64,000 nucleotides of DNA from Turbatrix aceti (Eukaryota > Nematoda > Chromadorea > Rhabditida > Panagrolaimidae). The DNA is taken from the NCBI GenBank assembly GCA_963969345.1, contig OZ017769.1, positions 10,109,725 through 10,173,724 on the forward strand, read 5' to 3'. Shown here piece after piece: positions 44,257-55,107 of the stretch (the first letter of the stretch is position 1; each line of letters starts with the position of its first letter). The position numbers and the translations under genes are program-made. The notes under the pieces were generated by a model. That model was not told where the DNA came from and did not search any database. It worked only from the letters and a program-made list of their open reading frames with translations.

Positions 44257-47114
44257 ATGACGTTAGTTTTCGACCCGCAGAGCAATTCGTTCAGCATTTT
44301 TGACGGCGCCTTCTTCGTGCGATTCCGATACTCTTCACTATCTCTCTAACTTTTTGTGATCAGTAATTAAGCACGAGTAAGAGTAATAAATGAAATGAAA
44401 TGAAATGTTAGATCATTTGCTCATGATCTGATCTGGATTATCTGCGATCTGATCTAATCTGACTCCATCCGATATAAAATCTTGGATTTTGGGGTTTATG
44501 TTTGAGCCAGATTCACTGGTTTCGACGCAAAAAGCGAAAAAATGAAAATTCTTGACTGGTTATTAAAGGACGCGTTCGGAATCGCTTCCCAGAGCTTCCC
44601 AGTGAAAATGAACTTTGAATGCGAATGAAACGCTGCTGCTGCGCGCGCGCTGGTTTTCCCTGCCTGCATTCTGAAAGCTAGCGACTGCTACCAAAACAGC
44701 GCGCCGGCGTATTGTTTGGACGGAACGAAAAATTGTGTTATTTTGTGCCGTATTTCACTATAAAAAATTATTTTTTTTCACAAAAAAATGGCAATAAAAT
44801 TTTTGAATTTTTGTAAAAATCTTCGTGATTTATTTTTGGGTTATTTTAGCGAAATTTGACCAAATTCGGAAAAAAATTTTTTGAAACGACCTAATGTTCT
44901 GTAAAAAATACATAGTAATAAATTCCCTTATATTTAGTAAAAAGTAAAAAATTTGAACAACACAAAAACGTCGAAAAATCGTACTTTTTTTGAAAAAATC
45001 AATTTTTGATTTTTTTGAAAAAAAACGATTTACGAATTTTTTTTGCCGGCCGGTCACGGCGGCTTTTTCAGCCGGCCAGCCGGATTTTATTCACAAAAAA
45101 GTGACTGTCACACTTTACTGAAAAAAATCATGCTGTGATAAAATATTTTATTCTTTGTATCCAAAAGTTCTTATATAAAAAATGTAAAAAGCTCAAAAAA
45201 AACTGTAAAACAATAAAATTTTAGAATTGTACAAATTTTTTTCCTAAAAAATGACAAAATTTTTATTTTTGTTTGCGGAATAATATTTTTTCAAATTGTA
45301 AATAAGCATCCGAATTTTGAATTTATTTAGCTAAAAAATAACAGAAAATTCAAATAATTGATTTATTTATAAAAACATTACAATGATCAAATCATTATTT
45401 TTTTGTGTAAATATTCATTTATAAAAAACGCAATAGTTCTAAAAAAATACCTGGGCTGATTCGGCCTTGGCCCATTTTTTTTTCAAATTTCTTGTGATTT
45501 ATTTTTAGGGTCATCATACTTTTTTTTTCAAAAAAATCAACATTCAAAATTGTTTTCAAAAAAATCAACTTTTGAATTTTTTTTTTGAAAAAATGAACTT
45601 TCGAATTTTATTTTTTGAAAAAATCAACTTTCGAATTTTATTTGCCGGCCAGCTGGCGGCTTTTTCGGCCGGCTATGGCGGATTTTTCGGCCGGCCGGCT
45701 GTATTTTATCCCTTGCTTGTATTTACAAAAAAGTCACTGCCACACTAAAAAAATTCTGATGTTATGATAAAAACAAAAAAATTTTTCTTTGTATCCAAAA
45801 ATTCTAATATAAAAAATGTAAAAAGCTCTAAAAAAACTGTGAATCATAAAATTTTAGAATTGTACGAATATCTGACAACAAAAAAAATCGTCGTTGTGCC
45901 CCAATTATTTGATCAAAGTATCAAAAGCTGTAAAAATTGTTCACAGTATAAAAATCTATATGCTTTCAAAGAAGAGAATTATCTATTTATTTGAAATCCT
46001 ATATTCTGTTTCCATTTTGTCGAGTGAGTAACAATGAAATAAATAAATAAATAAATAAACGTTGTTTTCAAAAAAATCCTGAATTGAAAATTTTACTATC
46101 ATAAAAAAATGTACATATAACATAAATGTACATTTTTACTGTAAAAAAGTACAAAATTTTTGTGCCGTTGTAAATTTTTTTGGCTTTGTACAAATAATCT
46201 TGAAATGAATATTTGAACAATAAAAATGTTTATTTATTTATTTATTTACTGTCTTTTTCAATGGTTGTTTGATATTGTTCGCAGTACTAAAAATTATTTA
46301 TAACCCATAAAAATGAGCAAAAATGACTTTGATAATTACAGTTTTGTCAGTGCCACATTTCACTGAAAAACTTTTTTCAACATTTTTTGTATCCCCAAAT
46401 TTTTATGTAAAAAAAAGTTAAAAAATTGTAAAACACTAAAATTGGAGAATTGTACAACAAAATGGTTTCTTTATTTTGTCCCCAATATTTGATAAAAGTA
46501 TCTGTCGCGGATAGCCGCGAATTAGATGATACTATTTCGTGACAACTGTAAAAATTGTGCAAAGTATATAAATTTATATGCTTCCAATAAAAGAGATTTT
46601 TTTTATTTGAACTTCCAGATTACTAACCACTGACTGAGTAACAGTGCAATAAATAAATAAACAAATGTTACAATTGCATTTCTTTTTTAGGTGTAAAAAA
46701 TATTATTTTTTTCTGAGAAATAAAAAAAATCTTTTACATATATAAAGGAACCACATTTTTTTGTGCCGTTGTAAAATAGTTTGGCTTTGTACAAATAATC
46801 TTGAAACACATATTTGAACAATAAAAAAGTCTTACCAATTGTTTATGTGTGATATTGTTTGCAGTAATTTTTATTTATAACAAATAATTGTGTGCAAAAA
46901 TCTGTTATGGTAATTACAGTTTTGCCGTCATAAATCGTTTCATTTTTTGATGTAATTTATCAATGAAGTTCTGATAAGTCATATTCAAATAAACATGAAA
47001 AAAATTGCATATCATGAAAAATGCCAGATAAAGCAATATCAGAAAAAAAATGTTCTAATCTTGTCAACGAGACGGTTGTTTTCTATTTTCTTGTTTTTTC
47101 TTCAAATCACTATC

Positions 47115-49615
47115 ATGGGTAAGAATAAATGCTTTGTTTGTGGTGAGTACGTCAAGACTGGTCAGTACAAGATGCTACCTACTGGAGAAGATGATCTGCG
47201 TCTATTTTGCCAGGATTCTGGACTACCGTTTGATAAACTAGCTACAATTCAAACTCAGCGTTGCATCTGCTCTGATCACTTTTCTGCCACTGGAGCCGCA
47301 AAACGCCTGTCCATTGCACAAATCACTCGGATTAGCGCCTCTGTAATGCCACGGTATCGAACGTCACGTAAATCAGCCAGCAACACTAGCGTGGTATCCG
47401 CTGCTGCATCGGTCAGCAACGCAAGCGTTTCTGCTACACCGTCTGCTAGCAATGCTAGTATCGCAGAATCTGTGAATGCGGGATCTGAGATGGAGGTGGA
47501 TATGCCGCTTCGAGGAAATTCCAGTGCCAACCAAATTTGTGCTGACGAAAACGACGATTCGAGCTACTGCGAAGACGATTCGGATGCGGAGGGCTTGTCC
47601 GATGACGAATCGGTTTCCGGACTCGCGACTTCAAAACCTGACCCCAAATTCTACCTGGTGAGCCACGACAAACTGATGGAACTCCTGAATGCTAGTTCTT
47701 GCCTTCGATGTGGGCAGCAACTAAATTCGAATGTGTCACCGGTTTCAAGACACGGTAGTGCGGTCAGATTCAGACGATATTGTCGGCACTGCAGTGAGTA
47801 CTCAGTGTGGGACTCACAGAACAAACATTCAGAGACAGGTGCTTTTGACGGAAATGTGGCACTGAGTGTCAGCACATCAATTACTCCTATTCGTGAGACA
47901 CGTATACGACAGTACTTCGAGCTCATCGGGATGCCCTCCATTGGTAAGACATTGCACTACTGCATCCAACGTCGTACTCGAGCAGCAGTATATAGAATGT
48001 ATTTCGCTCGCCAGGAAGTCAACGTCGCGGAAGCAAAGGTAAATATGTTGTTTTCAAATGTAATGATTTTAGAAAACGTGTCAAAAAATGCATTCAATTA
48101 TGCATAAATTTTTTAGGCCAAGGGTAGTATTTCCCTCGCGATCGATGGTCAGTATGACTCCAGAGGTTTCTGTGCCGAATGGTGCACAGTAACCGGAATG
48201 GACACCGCCACTCGGAAAGTTCTCGGTTTTGTTACGGAAAACCGCAAGGCAAATAACATGAACAGCCCTTCCATGGAGCCAAAAGCAGCCAAAAAGTGCA
48301 TAGAGGATCTGCTTGCTAAGGGCTTGACCATCGCAAGTGTGTCCTCTGACCGCAGTGCTGCACTCAAAAAAATGATGCGCACGTCTTACCCTCACATCGA
48401 TCACAATTTTGACTGTTGGCATATCGTTGCCAACATCAAAGCACCCCTTCGTGAGGTCTGTTTGTACTTTGTTGTTAGATCACGAAAATTTATTGTAGGA
48501 ATCCAAGAAGGCTCGCGGTTCGAAGCTAAAGCAATGGCTTTACAAAATAATTGACCATCTGTATTACTGCATTGATCACACTGATGTAGGAGAGAATCTC
48601 CGTGTAGAATAGGGTTCCCGTCCCCCCCCGTTCCCCGCGGGGTCCCCGGGGAGCTCCCCGCGGGGAGCCCCCCGTATTCCCCCCCCGCAACGGTTTCTCC
48701 CCCGTGAAATTCCCCGTTCTACTCCCCGTGAACATCTCCTCCCCGTGAACTTATATCCCTCCATTGACAAATTTTACTCCGGGATAAACTTGAACACGGA
48801 TTTTGAAAACAAAAAACAGCGCAACATGCGTGCAATGCGCAGCGCGCGTGGGCATCTAACTGTTTTTGGAAAACTACCTCCCCCGTAACCCCCGTAATCC
48901 CCCGTATCCCCCCCCGCAACGGTTTCTCCCCCGTGAAATTCCCCGTTCTATTCCCCGTGAAGATTTCCCCCCCGTATATCCCCCCCCCGCAATTTAAACG
49001 AGGGGGGGTGGGAACCCTAGTGTAGAACTCTTGATGGGAATGTTCCTGCACGTCACCGGTGTGCATACGTGGACCCATGGCAAAGTCAAGGATATCCTGA
49101 GTACTGCACTACCTCAAAACAATCTTCCTTCCTACTACGACAAAGGTGCTTTTTTTTCTGCTCTTGAATTTTCCTCGCTGGTTCAATGCGTGCCCGTTGC
49201 TCACGATCCGGATCACAGGGCCTCTCTATCCCCAATGTATCCAACCGAGAAATCATGGCAGCTGATGTTTGAGACCATCGTCAAAGATGATTTGTTGCGA
49301 GACTTCTTAGCTGCAACAAATGACAGATCTACTTCTGACGTCGAAGGATTGCACGGATTGATGTCTTGCCAATACAGAACAAAGAATCTGTATTATGATG
49401 AAGAAGGGATGCGGATGAGAACAATGCTGGCGATACTTCATCACAATCAGAATGTGGACGACGAAAACGCCGGTCTTCGGGTGGTCAAGTATCGCAAGCG
49501 ATCCAGGGCAAAGCAGAGCGACGGCCGAGTTAGCTTCAAAAATGAAAAAACGCGAGCTTCCATTGAATGGAAAAAAGAGATTCTGGCAATGGTACAAAAC
49601 AACGAAGTAAACTGA
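47115..49615 (+). pseudogene. THAP-domain transposase, interrupted by a MITE
   Basis: Exons 47115-48038, 48117-48456, about 48500-48609 and then, after a 410-bp insertion, about 49028-49615. Residues 1-90 form a THAP zinc finger (KCFVCGEYVK, then RCICSDHF, with the RLSI and AVMP-like end). A Ser/Ala-rich linker and acidic stretch follow, then a second Cys motif (CLRCGQQL, RYCRHC). The catalytic-type core includes SLAIDGQYDSRGFCAEWCTV, ASVSSDRSAALKKMM and HIDHNFDCWHIVANIK, as in Kolobok-type transposases, and the C-terminal part includes STSDVEGLHGLMSCQYRTKN. The frame hits a stop at the left edge of the insertion (48610-48612) and resumes open right after it, so the gene is broken by the insertion alone. 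It should not yield a full product unless the insert is spliced out. Confidence 0.85.
48610..49019. mobile_element. GC-rich hAT-like MITE (410 bp) nested in the transposase gene
   Basis: The ends read TAGGGTTCCCGTCCCC on the left and the complement of TAGGGTTCCCACCCCC on the right. The 8-bp duplication GTGTAGAA flanks it exactly (48602-48609 and 49020-49027). Inside are repeated CCCCG and CCCGTGAA units; no coding frame. Its C-rich make-up is unlike the surrounding AT-rich DNA. Confidence 0.88.
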
Positions 49616-51975
49616 TTCTTTGAAACAAAAATAATAAATCTGTTGTGTTCTCTTCTGCCCTGTGTTTTATGTTCAAATCTTTCACAAAATTATGATCTAA
49701 ACAATTTATAATTTTGGGTTTATAATTTAGCACTACCATTTTTTTCAAAAAAAAAGGAATCTACCGTTCAAAGAATATATTTCTTTCAGCATTGTACAAA
49801 CTAAACAATTGATACTTTTATCAAATATTGGGGACAAAATAAAGAAACCATTTTGTTGTACAATTCTCCAATTTTAGTGTTTTACAATTTTTTAACTTTT
49901 TTTTACATAAAAATTTGGGGATACAAAAAATGTTGAAAAAAGTTTTTCAGTGAAATGTGGCACTGACAAAACTGTAATTATCAAAGTCATTTTTGCTCAT
50001 TTTTATGGGTTATAAATAATTTTTAGTACTGCGAACAATATCAAACAACCATTGAAAAAGACAGTAAATAAATAAATAAATAAACATTTTTATTGTTCAA
50101 ATATTCATTTCAAGATTATTTGTACAAAGCCAAAAAAATTTACAACGGCACAAAAATTTTGTACTTTTTTACAGTAAAAATGTACATTTATGTTATATGT
50201 ACATTTTTTTATGATAGTAAAATTTTCAATTCAGGATTTTTTTGAAAACAACGTTTATTTATTTATTTATTTATTTCATTGTTACTCACTCGACAAAATG
50301 GAAACAGAATATAGGATTTCAAATAAATAGATAATTCTCTTCTTTGAAAGCATATAGATTTTTATACTGTGAACAATTTTTACAGCTTTTGATACTTTGA
50401 TCAAATAATTGGGGCACAACGACGATTTTTTTTGTTGTCAGATATTCGTACAATTCTAAAATTTTATGATTCACAGTTTTTTTAGAGCTTTTTACATTTT
50501 TTATATTAGAATTTTTGGATACAAAGAAAAATTTTTTTGTTTTTATCATAACATCAGAATTTTTTTAGTGTGGCAGTGACTTTTTTGTAAATACAAGCAA
50601 GGGATAAAATACAGCCGGCCGGCCGAAAAATCCGCCATAGCCGGCCGAAAAATCCGCCAGCTGGCCGGCAAATAAAATTCGAAAGTTGATTTTTTCAAAA
50701 AATAAAATTCGAAAGTTGATTTTTTCAAAAACAAAATTCAAAAGTTGATTTTTTTCAAAACAATTTCGAAAGTTGATTTTTTCAAAAAAAGAAGTATGAC
50801 TTTTGAACGTTTTTGTGTGATTCAATTTTTTTTTACTTTTTACTATTACCGTAAGTTTTTACAGAACATTAGGTCGTTTCAAACGATTTTTTTCCGAATT
50901 TGGTCAAATTTCGCTAAAAATAAATCACAAAATGTTTTCAAAAAAAATTGGCCAAGGCTGAGGCCAGCTCGGCTTGAAAATTTAGGTCGGCTGTAAGCCG
51001 GCCGGCAGCCTGATTTTGAGACCTGTTGTATACAACAAGATGCATTTTTTTTTAGCATTTTTCATTATTTTAGAACTTTTGCATTTTTATATCAGAATAT
51101 TTTGATAAAAAAATAACGTTTTGATCATCGAAATTTTTTTATAAATAAATCAATTATTTGAATTTTCTGTTATTTTTTAGCTAAATAAATTCAAAATTCG
51201 GATGCTTATTTACAATTTGAAAAAATATTATTCCGCAAACAAAAATAAAAATTTTGTCATTTTTTAGGAAAAAAATTTGTACAATTCTAAAATTTTATTG
51301 TTTTACAGTTTTTTTTGAGCTTTTTACATTTTTTATATAAGAACTTTTGGATACAAAGAATAAAATATTTTATCACAGCATGATTTTTTTCAGTAAAGTG
51401 TGACAGTCACTTTTTTGTGAATAAAATCCGGCTGGCCGGCTGAAAAAGCCGCCGTGACCGGCCGGCAAAAAAAATTCGTAAATCGTTTTTTTTCAAAAAA
51501 ATCAAAAATTGATTTTTTCAAAAAAAGTACGATTTTTCGACGTTTTTGTGTTGTTCAAATTTTTTACTTTTTACTAAATATAAGGGAATTTATTACTATG
51601 TATTTTTTACAGAACATTAGGTCGTTTCAAAAAATTTTTTTCCGAATTTGGTCAAATTTCGCTAAAATAACCCAAAAATAAATCACGAAGATTTTTACAA
51701 AAATTCAAAAATTTTATTGCCATTTTTTTGTGAAAAAAAATAATTTTTTATAGTGAAATACGGCACAAAATAACACAATTTTTCGTTCCGTCCAAACAAT
51801 ACGCCGGCGCGCTGTTTTGGTAGCAGTCGCTAGCTTTCAGAATGCAGGCAGGGAAAACCAGCGCGCGCGCAGCAGCAGCGTTTCATTCGCATTCAAAGTT
51901 CATTTTCACTGGGAAGCTCTGGGAAGCGATTCCGAACGCGTCCTTTAACAACAAAATGCAAATTTGCTGCATGCC

Positions 51976-51982
51976 TATAAAA
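51976..51982 (+). promoter_or_regulatory. TATA box of lectin-like gene D
   Basis: TATAAAA in the context GCATGCCTATAAAAACCCC, matching the promoter of gene C. The end of the large transposon lies only 32 bp upstream. Confidence 0.65.
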
Positions 51983-52046
51983 ACCCCGCAACGTTCGCAC
52001 GCACGCATTCACTACTGTTTCGCTGTTTTTCGCTTTGGAAGGCTTC

Positions 52047-52833
52047 ATGCGGTGCGTCTCGATTTCTCGTTTGTTTGTGCTCTTGGCGATTGTCGTCACC
52101 CCCTTCTCGTTTGAGCCAGAAGGGCCTTACGTCGACACGGATTGTCCTGATGGGTGGGACAGACATTCGTACGATCACGTCGACAAGTGTTACCGAGTCA
52201 TCGACTACCACTATAAGTTGGAGCATTGCAGAATATCCGAATGGTGTTTGGATGCGCATCCTCAGGCGGTTCCTGTTCGTCCTCGTTCGGAAGCGGAAAT
52301 CGATAAAATCGGTACGTTTACATAAATATACATTTTTATTCACACAGTATTGCATTTCAGCCGAATCAGTAGGCGACAGTATTAAAAGCTGGAAAAATGC
52401 TGTGATCATCGGCGTGCACCCTGACTGTAACGGTGATCGCAAAGAGGGTAGCCTGCTCGAATTTTTTGTCGACAATGTCAATGGCCAAGAACCGTTTGAT
52501 TTGCCACTTAATATTGGACCTTACAAATCTAATTCTCCTGAATTTGTCATCGGACTCGGCACAAGCCGTAAGCTTGAAGACCTTCCGGAAGACTTTGGGG
52601 ATGCCGACCCCCGTGTTATGTGCGAAATTGTACCAGCAATGGAAGCCAATTCGGGAGGAATTTGTCCTGCAGGCTTCACCAACTTTGAAGGTGACCGTTC
52701 AAAATGCCTCTCTTCCTACGTTTACAAAGGAGGCCAAGGTGGAGGAGCCAGTATTGATGATGACGACAGCGGTCAAATGACAACTTGCATCTCTGTCGTT
52801 TACCTTTTCCTCATGATGTTTCTTCTTATCTGA
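52047..52833 (+). CDS. Surface C-type-lectin-like protein D, probable GPI/TM anchor
   Basis: Two exons (52047-52311 and 52361-52833) joined in phase 1 give 245 aa. Signal peptide MRCVSISRLFVLLAIVVTPF; then the lectin-like domain DCPDGWDRHSYDHVDKCYRV, HCRISEWCLDAHPQAVPV, RSEAEI and VIIGVHPDCNGDRKEGSLL; then the Cys-containing part VMCEIVPAME to CPAGFTNFEGDRSKCLSSYV. An acidic spacer (IDDDDSG) leads to a hydrophobic end (CISVVYLFLMMFLLI) that fits a GPI or membrane anchor. It is the close paralogue of gene C (38897-39726), which lies 12 kb away in the opposite orientation. I chose the ATG at 52047 because it opens directly with the signal peptide, as in gene C. Confidence 0.7.
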
Positions 52834-53030
52834 GTTCTGTCTGCTTTTTTTGAGACCGATTTAATAATTTGTTTTTAATAAAACTTGATGTAAATATTGG
52901 AAAAAAGGGCAGAAATGATTTTTTATGCACAGAAAAAAATGTTTATATTTGCACAATTTAAAAAAAAATCATTCAAATTTTTTTCTCAGTAAATTTTTGT
53001 TATGTAGCAATAAATAAGTGTTGACAGAAG

Positions 53031-53294
53031 CAGGCTGACAAAATCTCCCAGGAGATTGCAACCTGGGAGAAAATCTCCCGGAAATCCGGTTTGCCAAAAA
53101 GCTGTTCGGTTCTGTTTCAGACACATTTGTTAACGCATGTGTTTACAGCAATTCATAAAAACACGTTATTTTTCATCAAAATTGGTTACATTATTTTCCG
53201 CATATCATTTTTTTTTTATCTCCCGGGAGATTTTTTTACCCGGAAGAATTTCGAGAAAAATTTTCCCGGAAAATTCTCCCGCTTCGCCACCCTG
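53031..53294. mobile_element. hAT-like MITE, 264 bp
   Basis: The left end CAGGCTGACAAAATCTCCC and the right end, complement of CAGGGTGGCGAAGCGGGAG, are imperfect inverted repeats. Flanks GACAGAAG and GACACAAT agree in 5 of 8 bases. CTCCCGGGAGA palindromes fill both halves. The same family is seen truncated at 34407. Confidence 0.6.
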
Positions 53295-53406
53295 GACACA
53301 ATGAATGATGATTTTATACAACATACAAAAATCAGGGTAAAGCCATGTTGAAAATATACAAAGTCGCTTCGAAACACAATTGTTACAGTACCCAAAACCC
53401 CCGAAA

Positions 53407-54372
53407 TCAATACGTCGGAGGTTCCATCTGAGATCCAGGACCGTCTCCTGCCAGCGCGGCATCTGCATCGGCCTCCAATTGCCTGAATCTGCCGCTTCCG
53501 CTGGACTGCCGTCGCTTTTTTGTAAACCTGGGAACTTTCCTCTTATGGAGTTTCTTCCTTGAAAACTGATTGGCAACCGGAAACGCATAAGTGGCGTCGA
53601 CTGAAACAGAAGCAGGGAGATCAATCGTCCGAGGTTGTTTTTTTTCGTTGTCCTGATAGACAGCGCTGACGGTGGCACGGAGGGCCCTGTTGTACTGTAG
53701 TAAGTCAAAAACTGCCATCTCGAGACGCTGGATGTCTTCCAGGAGGACTTCGGAGCAGTTTTTCATGTTGACTTCAAAGTCGGATATTTTCTGGTTCCAA
53801 TCCGTGGTCCAGGTTGATGGATCGTGGGGTAGGACGTGACTTTTCGCGAGGGCTGCCCTGATGACCGGGCTCGAGACCGGGAAGCGGAGTTCTTCGCAGG
53901 TCTCGCTGACGACGAGCGGTCGACCACCCTCGGTGCCGACGACAGGATGCACGAGGGCAAGCGTGTGGATCAGAGTGACCTCGGACAGACTGGGGTCGAC
54001 GAAGGTCAGCGTGATTTCCACGTCGAACGATCCAAATCCCGTTTCGACGATTTCAAACGGGGGATTATCGATGACTAAATTTTTTTAACTGAGCGGTGAA
54101 AAAAAACTTATGGAAAAAAACCGACCTCGACAGGGATTTTCATAAGTTGGAAAAATTTTGAACTGAACTTTACGTATAAAACACCCGAGATCCTCGACGT
54201 CGAATGGCCGTACGTAGACCACCCATCGATGGGTATGCATGTTCACTGGCTTGGCTAGTAGGACCGCCCTGTTGCCGACAACGATGCGCTTGGAAATGAC
54301 TTCCTGCGAGGACACGTCACCGCTCGGCAGCAATTGCATCGCGTTTGATTCTTTTACTTCATAAAATCCCAT
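53407..54372 (-). CDS. YEATS4: YEATS4/GAS41 histone-acyl reader
   Basis: Two exons (54372-54126 and 54074-53407) joined in phase 1 give 304 aa. The YEATS domain covers roughly residues 25-150: MHTHRWVVYVRPFDVEDLGC, KVQFKIFPTYENPCR, then the conserved PPFEIVETGFGSFDVEITLTF. A C-terminal helical segment (DFEVNMKNCSEVLLEDIQRL) fits the coiled coil of GAS41, and a basic tail follows (KKLHKRKVPRFTKKRRQ). In animals GAS41 belongs to the SRCAP and TIP60 complexes and helps deposit H2A.Z. It is longer than the human protein (227 aa) because of the C-terminal extension. The gene lies 182 bp downstream of RPS24 on the same strand, so an operon is possible. Confidence 0.88.
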
Positions 54373-54554
54373 TAAAAATCCAAAAAAAAAAAATTAAAAA
54401 ATATTTCATCGATTCAATCAAATTCTCTTCCCCTCTCACTTCCGCGGCGTAACAGAAAAAAACATTTTATATTATTCAAAAACACAAAAACGAACCAACA
54501 ACGAGTAGAGAAACGTTTGGCCAAAAACCAGAAAAAAGAAGAAAAAGAGGCATC

Positions 54555-55107
54555 TTACTTCTTGCCGGCACCGACCTTGCTCTTCTTCGTGCCACGAACC
54601 TTCTTTTGACGGTTTTTGCGTTCCTTGCGCTGCTTGCGACCGCTCTTCTCGATAGTTGTGCCGGTCTGACGAGCGAGTCTGTAGGCAGGCTCGAACTTCT
54701 TCGCCGAGTCAACGTTGTCGTAGATGAGAGCGAAGCCGCTGGTCTTTCCACCACCAAAGTGGGGACGGATGCCGTAGGCAACGACGACGTCGGGGGTTGT
54801 GCCGAAAAGCTTAGCAAGCTTGTTGCGAATATCCGCGCGGTTGGGGCCTTGGCGGTTGGGGTGCAGGGCTTCGATAACCTGGAAAATGACAAAATGAGCC
54901 AAAGAGCGCGTATGTAGACCCAAAAAGAAGTTTGGGGAAAAATAATTTTTTTTTTAACAAAATTGGTTATAAAATAAAACTCACCATCTGCTTGCGGTTG
55001 AGAAGACGGTTTGTCAGCACCTTGCGGGCACGAATAGTCACAACGTCGGCCTGAAACGAACAAAAACAGTGAATGACTCCCAAGAATCATCATAAGTCAC
55101 TTACCAT
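54555..55107 (-). CDS. RPS24: Ribosomal protein eS24 (RPS24)
   Basis: Three exons: 55107-55105 (only the ATG codon), 55050-54985 and 54878-54555, giving 130 aa. It begins MADVVTIRARKVLTNRLLNR and continues through VIEALHPNRQGPNRADIRNK, the GIRPHFGGGKTSGFALIYDN block and a basic tail rich in Lys/Arg ending KSKVGAGKK. This matches the eS24 family in length and order. It is a component of the 40S subunit. A first coding exon of just the start codon is common in ribosomal-protein genes. Codon choice is strongly biased, as expected for a highly expressed gene. Confidence 0.96.

Larger units (their letters stand above)
44567..51944. mobile_element. 7.4-kb Kolobok-like DNA transposon with long inverted repeats
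   Basis: The outer ends read AGGACGCGTTCGGAATCGC and its complement, with TTAA on both sides (44563-44566 and 51945-51948). The inverted repeats are very long: about 44567-46502 on the left pairs with about 49815-51944 on the right, with near-identical blocks, for example 44830-45057 with 51454-51681 and 45764-45994 with 50319-50549. The arms contain repeated CCGGCCGGC modules and TTTA tracts. The centre encodes a THAP-domain transposase (47115-49615). THAP plus TTAA targets are hallmarks of the Kolobok superfamily. The high identity of the arms suggests recent activity or gene conversion. Confidence 0.85.

Noticed and set aside
44830..45057. 75-codon frames in the arms of the large transposon
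   Set aside because: Identical in both arms only because the arms are inverted copies; Lys/Phe-rich composition reflects A/T runs, not a gene.
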